A stretch of DNA of 64,000 bases, from the NCBI GenBank assembly GCA_963834855.1, contig CAWIDH010000005.1, positions 1 through 64,000 on the forward strand. Reading direction: 5' to 3'. The position numbers and the translations under genes were made by a program. The stretch is from DATJKD01 sp963834855 (lineage in GTDB: Bacteria; Pseudomonadota; Gammaproteobacteria; Steroidobacterales; Steroidobacteraceae). The notes below the pieces were generated by a model. That model saw only the letters and a list, made by a program, of their open reading frames with translations. It had not been told where the DNA came from and searched no databases. Positions 1-8,674 of this stretch are shown one piece after another (the first letter of the stretch is position 1; each line of letters begins with the position of its first letter).

Positions 1-1
1 C

Positions 2-376
2 GTGACGGACCTGCAGATCGCGAAGAAGAAGCGCGGACTGCTCGCCTACACACCGGTCGGGTTCGTCGTGGATGTCGGCGTGAAGGCGCTGCAGGATTTC
101 ATGACCAAGTACGACCTGCTCGATATGTCGTTGCAGACCGAAATCCAGGACAGTGCGAGTCAAAAAGTACTTGCAGCTGCGGTCCTTCAGCGAGGCAAGA
201 CCGCGGGCGCAACGAAGCCGATTCCATTCGATACGCTCGTGGCGGTGACGAACGAGTTCGGCGAGCGATTCGCCTGCAGGCTCGACAACGGTCACGTGGC
301 CGCTGCCCAGCGCATCGACTGCACCGATCCAGCCACGCGCAAGGCACGACCGAGCGTCATCGCCCAGCAACCGTAG
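2..376 (+). CDS. C-terminal part of a DUF3313-like protein (partial at left edge)
   Basis: The reading frame is open to the left edge, so the GTG at position 2 is probably internal and only about 124 C-terminal residues are seen. The segment LQTEIQDSASQKVLAAAV, with an acidic, small-residue strand followed by a charged tail, resembles the second half of DUF3313 lipoproteins, where a 'DS.TGEVLAAAV'-type strand is typical. That assignment is by eye and tentative. The gene ends in front of an 8-bp hairpin and is oriented like the patatin gene that follows after 111 bp. No function can be given. Confidence 0.55.
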   Translation: MTDLQIAKKKRGLLAYTPVGFVVDVGVKALQDFMTKYDLLDMSLQTEIQDSASQKVLAAAVLQRGKTAGATKPIPFDTLVAVTNEFGERFACRLDNGHVAAAQRIDCTDPATRKARPSVIAQQP

Positions 377-383
377 CGTAGTC

Positions 384-415
384 GCCTCCGGGGCGCCCTG
401 GCGCGTCCCGGAGGT
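384..415 (+). terminator. Hairpin after the first gene
   Basis: CTCCGGG at 386-392 pairs perfectly with CCCGGAG at 407-413, with an inner CGCC/GGCG pairing and one further C-G pair outside. It starts 10 bases after the stop codon of the first gene. The following bases are only weakly T-rich, so termination may be weak or Rho-assisted. Confidence 0.45.
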
Positions 416-487
416 GTCTGGCTTACGGCGTGTGAGCATGGACGTCTGAATTCCGATGCGACGACGCACAACTGCCCTGGAGCCAAA

Positions 488-2800
488 ATGTCGCCCGCTC
501 ATCAGTTAACTCGGACCGGCGCAACTGCGTTCGTACTTTGTCTGGCAGTTGGTTTCAATCCGGCTGCCGTCGGCGCAGACGAGGCTGCCGCGGCCCCGGA
601 ACAGGCCACCGCAACACCCGTAAACCGCCCGCGCATCGGTCTGGTGCTCGCCGGCGGCGGCGCGAAGGGCGGCGCTCACGTCGGCGTGATCAAGGTGCTC
701 GAAGAGCAGCACGTGCCGATCGACTGCATTGCCGGCACGAGCATGGGCGCGCTGGTCGGAGGTGGTTATGCGGCGGGGATGCCAGCCGCAGCGCTCGAAA
801 CCTTCATCACGGGCATCGACTGGAACTTTGTCGTCGGCGGCGTCGGCCGGCGGCCGCTCGAGCCCATCGAGCAAAAGCGCCTCAAGATGGCGGCAGGCTC
901 GGATTTCACGCTGGGCGTGCAGCATGGCCAGCTCGTCGCGCCTGCCGGGCTCGCCGACACCAGTGCCATCGACGACCTGCTCAGGACCTACGTAGCCCAG
1001 GCCCGCACGGTTGCCGATTTCGACCGGCTTCCTATTCCGTATCGCGCGGTTGCTACGGACATGGTGACCGGCAGCATGGTCGTGCTCAAGGAAGGCGACC
1101 TCGCGACGGCGATGCGCGCAAGCATGGCCATTCCGGGGGCATTCGCGCCCGTGATCCTCAAGGACTACATCCTGACCGATGGAGGCCAGGTCAGGAACAT
1201 TCCCGTCGATGTCGCCCGCGAGACATGTGCGGACGTCGTCATTGTCGTGAACCTCGTCGAACCGTCGACACCCCCGGAGAAGCTGGTCCAGGCTACGCAG
1301 CTGCTCACGCGCAGCATGGAAGTGATGCTCGAGGCGAACGAGAACATCCAGCTTGCCACGTTGACGGATCAGGACCTCCGCATCGACGTGTACATGGGCG
1401 ACATCGGCACCGCGGATTTCACTCGCGTACCTGACACGATTCCGCTCGGCGAGCAGGCGGCACGCAAAGTCGCGGACAAGCTGGCCCGCTATTCCGTCGC
1501 CCCTGCGGAGTACGTCGCATGGCGAGAGCGCGTGACGATGCACCAGGCCGTCGATGTGCGAGTTGCGCAGATACGATTCGAGGGACTCGAGAAGGTCAAT
1601 CCCGAATACCTGCGGAGCCGGACGCGAATCCGACCGGGCGATGACGCCACAATCGACGCGATCAGCAGCGACGCCATGCGGATGGCGGTGCTCGACGACT
1701 TGGACTCGGTCGCGTATCGGCTCGAAGGCGACGCCTCCAACCCGACTCTCGTGTGGATGCCCAACGAATCATCCGTCGGGCACGACGTGTTGCGTCCGAG
1801 CATGGGCATTTTCGCCGGCGGCGCCGGCGACTACAAGTTCCTGCTTGGCGTCCAGCACGTACGGCACTGGCTCAACGACCGCGGGGGGCAGTGGCGAAAC
1901 ACCGTGCAGGTGGGTTACGAGACATTGTTCCGGACCAGTCTTTACCAGCCGTTCGACGTGGCCCAGCGCTACTTCGTGGAACCGACGCTGTTTGCTTCGC
2001 GCACGGTCGAAGATGTGTACGTGGATGGCGATGCCATCGCGGTTTACCGATTCATCGACCTTGGAGGTGCCGTCGAATTCGGCGTCAATGCTGGAAACAC
2101 CGCCCAGTTCCGGGTCGGTTATGTGACGAGCAAGCGAAAGTCGGACTTACGAACGGGGATTGGGAATTTACCGGATGTCGGCGTGCGTCTGCCCGAGTTC
2201 GATCTGCAGGACGCGGGCATCGTGGCGCGCGCGACGTACGACTCGCGAGATCGGGCGAGCTTCGCGCTGCATGGACTCTCCGCCGAGGTTCAATACACGC
2301 GAATCGACGAGTCGCTTGGCGCGGATCGCGACTGGAGCAACATCGAAGCCGGGGTCCGCAAGGCCGTGCCGTTCGGGAAACATGCGATCTGGCTGAGTCT
2401 CGCGGGCGGAGCCGACCTGGGCGACGATCCCGTCCCTGGCGATCGCGCGTTCTCGCTCGGAGGGCCCCGGACATTTCCGGCATATCAGATCGACGAAGTG
2501 CGGGCGCGTGAATACTGGTTAGCCGACGCGAGCGTTGTCTGGCGTCTCTTCGAACTGTCGGCTCTCAAGAACCAGGCCATCTACGGCGGATTCGGGGTGC
2601 AGGCCCTCGGCGCCTACGACCGAGTGGATCGAGTGGAAGACGATGAAATCTATGGGGTGTCGGCCTATATCGGCGGTCCCACGCCCATTGGCAATTTCAC
2701 GCTCGGAATTGCCGGCGCATCCGACAGTTGGGGCGTCTGGCTGCTGCTTGGCCGCCCTGTCGGAAAGGGCTCGATACTCGACGACGGGCTGTTCCGTTGA
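488..2800 (+). CDS. Patatin-like phospholipase with POTRA and beta-barrel domains (type Vd, PlpD-like)
   Basis: This 770-residue protein has a signal peptide (about residues 1-30) followed by a patatin domain. The oxyanion-hole motif GGGAKGG is at about 56-62, the nucleophile elbow GTSMG at 83-87 puts the catalytic Ser at 85, and DGG at 231-233 supplies the catalytic Asp. A single POTRA-like segment lies near residues 357-410, beginning VAQIRFEGLEKVNPEYL. The C-terminal half is rich in alternating aromatic strands and ends in Arg as 'DGLFR', like a BamA/D15 barrel. In the PlpD family the barrel carries the lipase across the outer membrane. A close paralogue lies at 31515-33785 and shares all of these landmarks. 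The next gene starts about 70 bp downstream on the same strand. Confidence 0.9.
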   Translation: MSPAHQLTRTGATAFVLCLAVGFNPAAVGADEAAAAPEQATATPVNRPRIGLVLAGGGAKGGAHVGVIKVLEEQHVPIDCIAGTSMGALVGGGYAAGMPAAALETFITGIDWNFVVGGVGRRPLEPIEQKRLKMAAGSDFTLGVQHGQLVAPAGLADTSAIDDLLRTYVAQARTVADFDRLPIPYRAVATDMVTGSMVVLKEGDLATAMRASMAIPGAFAPVILKDYILTDGGQVRNIPVDVARETCADVVIVVNLVEPSTPPEKLVQATQLLTRSMEVMLEANENIQLATLTDQDLRIDVYMGDIGTADFTRVPDTIPLGEQAARKVADKLARYSVAPAEYVAWRERVTMHQAVDVRVAQIRFEGLEKVNPEYLRSRTRIRPGDDATIDAISSDAMRMAVLDDLDSVAYRLEGDASNPTLVWMPNESSVGHDVLRPSMGIFAGGAGDYKFLLGVQHVRHWLNDRGGQWRNTVQVGYETLFRTSLYQPFDVAQRYFVEPTLFASRTVEDVYVDGDAIAVYRFIDLGGAVEFGVNAGNTAQFRVGYVTSKRKSDLRTGIGNLPDVGVRLPEFDLQDAGIVARATYDSRDRASFALHGLSAEVQYTRIDESLGADRDWSNIEAGVRKAVPFGKHAIWLSLAGGADLGDDPVPGDRAFSLGGPRTFPAYQIDEVRAREYWLADASVVWRLFELSALKNQAIYGGFGVQALGAYDRVDRVEDDEIYGVSAYIGGPTPIGNFTLGIAGASDSWGVWLLLGRPVGKGSILDDGLFR

Positions 2801-2871
2801 CGAAATCATGACTCCTGCGTGAAAACCAAACCGGCCAGACCTTGATTCAGTTTTCTTGGAGGAATGCGACG

Positions 2872-3646
2872 ATGGCAATCGTGTACAGCAGGAAGAAGGT
2901 GACCAGCGGCACTGTCGCTGGCGCTCAGTGCGCTGGCACCGATTCAGGTACAGGCCCAGGGCGCCGCTGTGGATCCGGAAGCCGCCACGCTCGTCAAACG
3001 CATGACGGACTATGTCGGCGCGCTCAAGCAGTTCGGGGCTGAGACAGAGCACGTCATCGAGGTCGTGCTGGTATCCGGCCAGAAACTGCAGTTCAGCAGC
3101 GCGTCCCGCATCGTGGTGCAGCGACCCAACAAGCTGCGTGCCGAACGTGTCGGCGACATCATCAGCCAATCGTTCTATTACGACGGCCGCGTGCTCACGC
3201 TTTCCAACCCGAATGAAGGCTACTACGCAACGGTGCCGGCGCCGCCGGCGATCGATGCGATGCTCGACTTTGCACGCGACACGTATGACGTCATCGCGCC
3301 CGCCGGGGACTTGATCAGCGACAATGCTTACGCGCGCTTGATGGAGGATACGACGGCCGGCTTCGTAGTCGGCAAGTCGGTGATCGGCGGCGTTCGTTGC
3401 GACCATCTCGCCTTCCGCGGTCTTGGCCTGGATTGGCAGGTCTGGATCGAGGACGGCGACAAGCCGTTTCCGCGGAAGTACGTCATCACGACCCTCGACG
3501 TCGCCGGGGCGCCGCAGTACGAGGTCGTCATGAACAACTGGACGACTGCGCCCGACGTCAGTGCGAGCCAGTTCGAGTTCACGCCGCTGACGGGCGCCAC
3601 AAGAATCGAGTTCCTCCCGGCCGGCACCAAAGGAGCGGCGCAATGA
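2872..3646 (+). CDS. DUF2092 periplasmic protein, frameshifted in the signal peptide
   Basis: The mature part (from about 2969) matches the DUF2092 family of predicted periplasmic, LolA-like beta-sheet proteins, which have no assigned reaction. A good ribosome site (GGAGG at 2858-2862) precedes ATG 2872, which reads MAIVYSRKK. A typical hydrophobic signal core, LSLALSALAPIQVQAQG, appears in the next frame just upstream of the mature sequence. One extra base between about 2895 and 2915 explains this, and the span length (775) is one more than a multiple of three. As sequenced, the gene could only start at the internal GTG 2969 and would lose export. It is translationally coupled to the next gene through an ATGA overlap. 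Confidence 0.75.
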
Positions 3647-4161
3647 CCAGGCTTCTCAAGGTGACGACAATGGCGGCCACGTGCGTCGTGGCGTTTTGCG
3701 CCGATGTGACGCCCGACGCTGTGCTCGGTTTCCGGTTCCTTTCGGACGCGCATGCGGTCGTCGGCGCACCCGTGACGCCCGGGAGCGTCGCAGGCGTTGC
3801 GCGGCGCACGACTCGTCGGACGGTCGCCGTAGCCAGCACGACCACTGCTACGACAAGCAGCGCACAGGCCGCGACGACACAGCAACAAGCCGCGACGGCA
3901 CAGCAGCAGTCCGCCACGGCTGCCCAGCAATCTGCGACAGCCCAGCAGCAGTCAGCGACGGCACAGCAACAGGCCGCCGTCGCGCCACAAGCGGCCCCGG
4001 CGGCCGGCGAGGCATTGGCCCTTGGGACGGTCGTCGCAGCGCTGCCCGCGGGCTGCACGCAGATGACATCTGGCGGCGTGCAGTATTCCAAATGCGGGGC
4101 GAACTATTATCGCGCTGTATTCCAGGGCAACAATCTCGTCTACGTTACGGCACAGCCGTGA
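3643..4161 (+). CDS. Small exported protein with Gln/Ala/Thr repeats, DUF6515-like C-terminus
   Basis: ATG 3643 overlaps the stop of the DUF2092 gene (ATGA) and follows AGGAG at 3631-3635, so the two are probably one transcript. The 172-residue product has an N-terminal hydrophobic segment. A low-complexity stretch of AQQQSAT/AQQQAAT units covers about residues 70-115. The C-terminal module contains LPAGCTQMTSGGVQYSKCGANYY and resembles the 'LPPGyttv.vnGv.Yy.yg..YYr' pattern of DUF6515-type proteins found beside DUF2092 genes. Two Cys residues in this module could form a disulphide. Function is unknown. Confidence 0.7.
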   Translation: MTRLLKVTTMAATCVVAFCADVTPDAVLGFRFLSDAHAVVGAPVTPGSVAGVARRTTRRTVAVASTTTATTSSAQAATTQQQAATAQQQSATAAQQSATAQQQSATAQQQAAVAPQAAPAAGEALALGTVVAALPAGCTQMTSGGVQYSKCGANYYRAVFQGNNLVYVTAQP

Positions 4162-4286
4162 AACCCAGCGCCGTGTCAGCCACATGCCGTGCAACCGTTC
4201 CCTACGGCCGCCGGGATTCCGTCGCCGTGGGGCTTTGTTTCGCAGCGGCGCTTTTCGCTGAGGATGGTAGTGGTTGCCAGCCGCAA

Positions 4287-4791
4287 CTAATCCGGACCAA
4301 CAATCATGGCTGGACTGCGCGCCTCGTTCGCCAACAAGTACCTCGATCCAGCGACCAGCCTCGGCGAGCTCGAGCCCCAGCTCGTCGTTGCCGTCGAAGG
4401 AAAGAGATCCCTGGTAGAAGAGGCGATTCGCGAGGAAGCGCCGGGCGTTTGCCGTGACATCGAAGCGGTTCGAATCCTCGGCAACGGACCGGCCGGTGTA
4501 GCGCAGGCCGCTCGTGAGCTCGACCTGCAGGATCTGCCTGCTGTCGACGCTGACCAGACGCGCCCATTCGATCGAGAGGGTGCCGGCGGCATCCGTCTCG
4601 AAGCTCAGCTCGCCGCGATCGAGGCCCTTGACCTCGCCGGTCAGCCGGTCGCCGTTATGGAAAACCACGATATCGGTCTTCGGCGCACCGGTCGCGGCGG
4701 CCGAGGCCAGGACGAGGATGAGCAACAGGCAGCCGCGGCGCGCCCGAAGCGATCCCCAGCGCGGCCGTGCGACAGACGACGGGCAATCCAT
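4287..4791 (-). pseudogene. Truncated DUF481 family gene
   Basis: The 5' part encodes a signal peptide and then a segment typical of DUF481 outer-membrane proteins (IVVFHNGDRLTGEVKGLDRG, then IEWARLVSVDS and RFLANRLFYQGSLSFDGNDE). One extra base near 4370-4400 moves the conserved reading into a second frame (RLVAGSRYLLANEARS), which stops at 4287. The barrel half expected downstream (well over 150 residues in the family) is absent, and the following DNA belongs to the oppositely oriented Q-repeat gene. The gene therefore lost its 3' half. Confidence 0.65.
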
Positions 4792-4987
4792 GGTCGCGTC
4801 CCTCTATAAAACGCGCCGAACTATGCCACAGCCGGTCGGCCGCCCCCCGTGTCGAGCGCCACCGTCGAGCACGGCGGCTGACCGGGAATCGCACACGGGC
4901 GATGCGGATTTGGGGGCCAATGCCTTTTGCGATAGCATCTGACCACTGCAACCCTTCGCAGATAAAACACCTACTAGGGCACACCCC

Positions 4988-5884
4988 ATGAGTTCTTCGA
5001 AAATTTCGCCGCGCGCGGTTGGGCGTCGCGGTTTCGGTCGTTGGCTACCGGCGCTCCTCTTCGCCGTGCTTGCGACGGGCGCTTCGGCCGAGGAGCAGGA
5101 CATAGTGCTGGACTGGCTATGTCCGGGCCGCCGAACCTGCTCGACGACACCTTCATGGCGACGCTCGGCTCGTTCATCCTCGAAGCGGATACTTCGGTAC
5201 GACTCGACGGCGCCCGCCGGCGAGGTCGGCACCGATTTCGACTGGGAGGAGAACTTCGGCGGCTCGGATGGCAGTCGGTTCCGGGTCGACGGTGCATGGC
5301 GGTTTGCCGACCGGCACAAAGTCCGCGGCATGTGGTTCAACTACTCGCGGGAACGATCCACGGTGTTCAACGAGGAGGTCGACTGGGGCGACGTGACCTT
5401 CCCGGTTGATGTCACGGTCGAAGGTTTGTACGAGTTCGATATCTACGAACTGGCATACGAGTACGCATTCCTGCGGCGCGAAAACCTCGAGCTTTCGGGT
5501 TCGATCGGCCTGCACCTCGCGAATTTCAAGGTCGGGATGTCGGCCGAGGTCGAGACCGGCGGCGGCACGGGCACCGCGGAGATCGGCGACGAAGGGGAGC
5601 TCAACGCCCCGCTGCCCGTGATCGGTGGCCGCGCCATCTGGCGCATCAGCGGCGACTTCTGGCTCGACGCGATGGTCCAGTTCTTCGCGCTGGAGTATGA
5701 GAACGTCGACGGCCGGCTGATCGACACGCGAATCGGTGTCCTCTGGCAACCGCGGAAATGGGGCGGGATCGGTATCGGGTACAACCGCTTCGACATCGAC
5801 GTCGATGTCGAACGAGACAGGTACCACGGCAAGCTCGAATGGGTCTACGACGGGCCGCAGATCTTCTACAGCGTGTCGTTCTAG
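4988..5884 (+). CDS. Outer-membrane beta-barrel protein with a locally shifted N-terminal stretch
   Basis: This 298-residue product has a signal peptide ending near ASAEE. A long run of amphipathic strands follows (for example FRVDGAWRFADRHKVRGMWF), ending in aromatic 'YSVSF', the usual outer-membrane barrel C-terminus. From about 5110 to 5215 the annotated frame reads a basic, Arg/Ser-rich stretch that is out of character. The other frame over the same bases reads LLDDTFMATLGSFILEADTS, which is a proper strand sequence. Two compensating indels therefore flank this stretch. The protein has no recognised substrate; an OmpW/lipid A deacylase-like small barrel is possible but not shown. Confidence 0.75.
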   Translation: MSSSKISPRAVGRRGFGRWLPALLFAVLATGASAEEQDIVLDWLCPGRRTCSTTPSWRRSARSSSKRILRYDSTAPAGEVGTDFDWEENFGGSDGSRFRVDGAWRFADRHKVRGMWFNYSRERSTVFNEEVDWGDVTFPVDVTVEGLYEFDIYELAYEYAFLRRENLELSGSIGLHLANFKVGMSAEVETGGGTGTAEIGDEGELNAPLPVIGGRAIWRISGDFWLDAMVQFFALEYENVDGRLIDTRIGVLWQPRKWGGIGIGYNRFDIDVDVERDRYHGKLEWVYDGPQIFYSVSF

Positions 5885-6152
5885 CCGCGCTACGGTAAGG
5901 CGATTCTCAACCCGCCCGGGCGTTGAGCCGGTCGAAACCGTTGCGCAGCTGCCGGGCCCAGGTCTCCACGGCGCGCCGGAAATCGCCGGAATTGTAGTCG
6001 CGACCTCGCGCGCGGCGGCGAAGCCTGCGTTGCAGCATTCTAGTACCGCCCGGGAGCGCGCATTCGTCTGGCGCTGTCCGCTGGCTGGCGGACCCGTCAG
6101 AATCGCGCTGCACTCGGCCTGATGCGATCGATGCGTACCGACCAGGCGACCG

Positions 6153-8519
6153 ATGGGACGCAGGAAAAGGACTCACAAGCACCGCCCTTCTGCCGCCGCG
6201 CCGAGGGCCGACGAGACGACGCGGACCACCGTGTCCCGCAGTCGGATTCCGGCGTTCGCCGTCGTCGTGGTCATCGGGGCGCTCGTGGTCGCAGGCCTTT
6301 ATGCATGGTCGCGCCATCGGGCCGCATCACAGGCAACCGATAGTGCGGTGAGCCCTGCCGCCCCGACGGCCGATGTCACCTTCGTCGGCTCCGCCGCCTG
6401 CGCCGGGTGCCATGCTGAGCAATTCCAGGCCTGGCAGGGTTCGCAGCACGCCCTCGCCATGCAGGTGGCCAGCGAGAACACCGTGCTCGGGGACTTCACC
6501 GGCGTGAAGTTCACGCACATGGGCGTCACGTCGGAGTTCTTCCGCAGGGACGGCGCGTTCGTCGTCCGCACCGACGGGCCGGACGGGCAGATCGGCGAAT
6601 TCGAGGTCCGGCATACGTTCGGTGTTCACCCGCTGCAGCAGTACCTGCTCGAGCTGCCGGGCGGGCGCCTTCAGGCACTATCGATCGCCTGGGACACTCG
6701 ACCGCGCGAGGCCGGCGGGCAACGCTGGTTCCATCTGTATCCCGGTGAACGAATCGATCACCAGGACGAGCTGCACTGGACGAAACGGCAGCAGAACTGG
6801 AACTTCATGTGCGCCGACTGCCATTCGACGAACCTGCAGAAGAACTACGACGCCGCGATGGACACGTATGCGACGCGCTGGAGCGAGATCAGCGTTGGCT
6901 GCGAGGCCTGTCACGGCCCGGGTTCGACGCACGTGAAGCTCGCTGGCGAGGGTCGCGCCGGCGGACTGGCAGTGGCGCTCGACGAGCGCCGTGGCGCGAC
7001 CTGGACGATCGACCCTGCCACGGGCAATGCGCGGCGCAACCCGAGCCGGGAAAGCTCCCGCGAGCTCGACGTCTGCGCGCAATGCCATTCGCGTCGGGGT
7101 CAGTTTTCGAACGGGTACCGCGCGGGCGAGCCGTTCCTCGACCACTACCGTCCGGCCCTGCTGAGCGCGGGCCTCTACCATCCCGACGGCCAGCAGCGGG
7201 ACGAGGTGTACGACTGGGGCTCGTTCCTGTCGAGCCGGATGCATGCGGCCGGCGTGACCTGCAGCGACTGTCACGACCCCCACGCGGCAGCGCTGCGCGC
7301 GCCACGTAATGCGGTTTGCGGCCAGTGCCATCAATCGTCGAAATACGAAGCGACGAGCCACCACTTCCACGCGAAGGGATCGACGGGCAGCGAGTGCGTC
7401 GCCTGCCACATGCCGACCGAGACCTACATGGTGATCGATCCGCGGCACGATCACAGCTTCCGAATCCCGCGACCCGATCTGAGCGCCGAGCTCGGTGTAC
7501 CGAACGCCTGCCACGAGTGTCACGGCGACCGCCCCGCCGAATGGGCGGCTGCAGCGATCCGCCAGCACCACCCACAGCCGAAGGCGGGCTTTCAGACCTT
7601 CGGCGCCGCGTTTGCGGCCGCGGATCGGGGCGATGCGCGAGCGTCGCAGGCGCTCGTCGCCATCGCCGCGGATCCGGCGAATTCGCCGATTGCCCGGGCT
7701 TCCGCATTGGAGCGTCTCGCCCGTCGTCCCGACCAGATCGCCATCGAGGCGGCGCACAGCGCGCTCGCCGATCCGAGCCCACTGGTGCGCGCCGCTGCGC
7801 CCGCGGTGATCGAGCGCCTGCCGCCGCTCGAGCGGCGCGCGGTGCTGCCGCTGCTCGCCGATCCGGTTCGCACGGTGCGGCTCGCGGCGGCGAGGGCACT
7901 GGCGCCGCTCGCCGCCGATGCCCTGGGCGAGCACGCGGCCGCCTTCGAGCGGGCCGCCCTGGAATACGTTTCAGCGGAACGCTTCAACGCGGACCGCCCG
8001 GAGAGTCGGACCAACCTCGGCAACTTCCTGGCCGAGCGGGGTGAAACCGCGGAATCGGAAGCGGAGTACCGCGCCGCGCTTGCGCTCGACCCGCGCTTCG
8101 TGCCGGCCTCGGTCAACCTCGCTGAGTTGCAGCGCACCCAGAACCGCGAATCCGACGCTGAGGCGACGCTGCGCGCTGCGCTCGAGGCGGTGCCCGACGA
8201 CGCGAACCTGCGGCATGCGCTCGGGCTTTCGCTCGTGCGGCAGCAGCGGCCGGACGACGCGCTCCGCGAGCTGGCCGCAGCGGCAGAGGCCGCACCCGAC
8301 AACCCCCGCTACGCGTACGTCCACGCGGTCGCGCTGCATTCGGCCGGCCGGTTGCGCGAGGCGATTGCCGTGCTCGAACGCGCGGCGCGCACATCGCCGG
8401 CCGACCGTGACCTGCTCGAGGCACTTGCGGTGTATTACGGGCAGGCCGGCGATGCCGAGCGGGCGGCGGCCATTGGGGAACGACTGCGACAATTGGACGG
8501 GAGAGGTTCACTGCCATGA
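6153..8519 (+). CDS. Octahaem cytochrome c with HEAT/TPR repeats
   Basis: This is a 788-residue protein. A single membrane anchor (about 32-52) is followed by a cytochrome region with eight CXXCH haem-binding motifs (CAGCH near 83, CADCH near 220, then CEACH, CAQCH, CSDCH, CGQCH, CVACH and CHECH near 453). The C-terminal 300 residues are Ala/Leu-rich helical repeats: HEAT-like around 500-600, then three or four TPR units (for example RTNLGNFLAERGETAESEAEYRAAL). The layout matches periplasmic multihaem cytochromes of the cytochrome c554 superfamily fused to TPRs, which are presumed electron carriers or reductases. The partner and substrate are unknown. A 62-bp piece of the TPR region is repeated at 15912-15973. 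Confidence 0.9.
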   Translation: MGRRKRTHKHRPSAAAPRADETTRTTVSRSRIPAFAVVVVIGALVVAGLYAWSRHRAASQATDSAVSPAAPTADVTFVGSAACAGCHAEQFQAWQGSQHALAMQVASENTVLGDFTGVKFTHMGVTSEFFRRDGAFVVRTDGPDGQIGEFEVRHTFGVHPLQQYLLELPGGRLQALSIAWDTRPREAGGQRWFHLYPGERIDHQDELHWTKRQQNWNFMCADCHSTNLQKNYDAAMDTYATRWSEISVGCEACHGPGSTHVKLAGEGRAGGLAVALDERRGATWTIDPATGNARRNPSRESSRELDVCAQCHSRRGQFSNGYRAGEPFLDHYRPALLSAGLYHPDGQQRDEVYDWGSFLSSRMHAAGVTCSDCHDPHAAALRAPRNAVCGQCHQSSKYEATSHHFHAKGSTGSECVACHMPTETYMVIDPRHDHSFRIPRPDLSAELGVPNACHECHGDRPAEWAAAAIRQHHPQPKAGFQTFGAAFAAADRGDARASQALVAIAADPANSPIARASALERLARRPDQIAIEAAHSALADPSPLVRAAAPAVIERLPPLERRAVLPLLADPVRTVRLAAARALAPLAADALGEHAAAFERAALEYVSAERFNADRPESRTNLGNFLAERGETAESEAEYRAALALDPRFVPASVNLAELQRTQNRESDAEATLRAALEAVPDDANLRHALGLSLVRQQRPDDALRELAAAAEAAPDNPRYAYVHAVALHSAGRLREAIAVLERAARTSPADRDLLEALAVYYGQAGDAERAAAIGERLRQLDGRGSLP

Positions 8520-8523
8520 AGGG

Positions 8524-8579
8524 CTGTGCATCATCAGGCCAGGCATGAGCCGCGGCGGCGCGTCTCTTGCGCCCAGTGC
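8524..8579. repeat. Rearrangement scar: copies of the MFS 3' end and of a hydrolase fragment
   Basis: Bases 8524-8547 are identical to 15974-15997, which is the reverse-oriented 3' end (last codons and stop) of the MFS gene at 15984-17300. Bases 8550-8579 match 18651-18680, inside the RBBP9-like hydrolase gene, with one mismatch. Read on the minus strand, the order hydrolase then MFS end is the same as at 18.7-16.0 kb, but everything between is missing. This marks the left edge of the accessory region. Confidence 0.8.
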
Positions 8580-8674
8580 GTCGCTGGCAAGCCGAGGTCG
8601 TCGACACGCAAGTCGTCAGTGAACGACCTGCGTCACTTCCGAATCGACAGGACTGGATTGATTCCACACAGTGC

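Noticed and set aside
5907..6317. Minus-strand frame ending RRAVETWARQLRNGFDRLNARAG
   Set aside because: Only the last 30-40 residues look protein-like and most of the frame overlaps the cytochrome gene start. It could be a relic but no family is recognisable.
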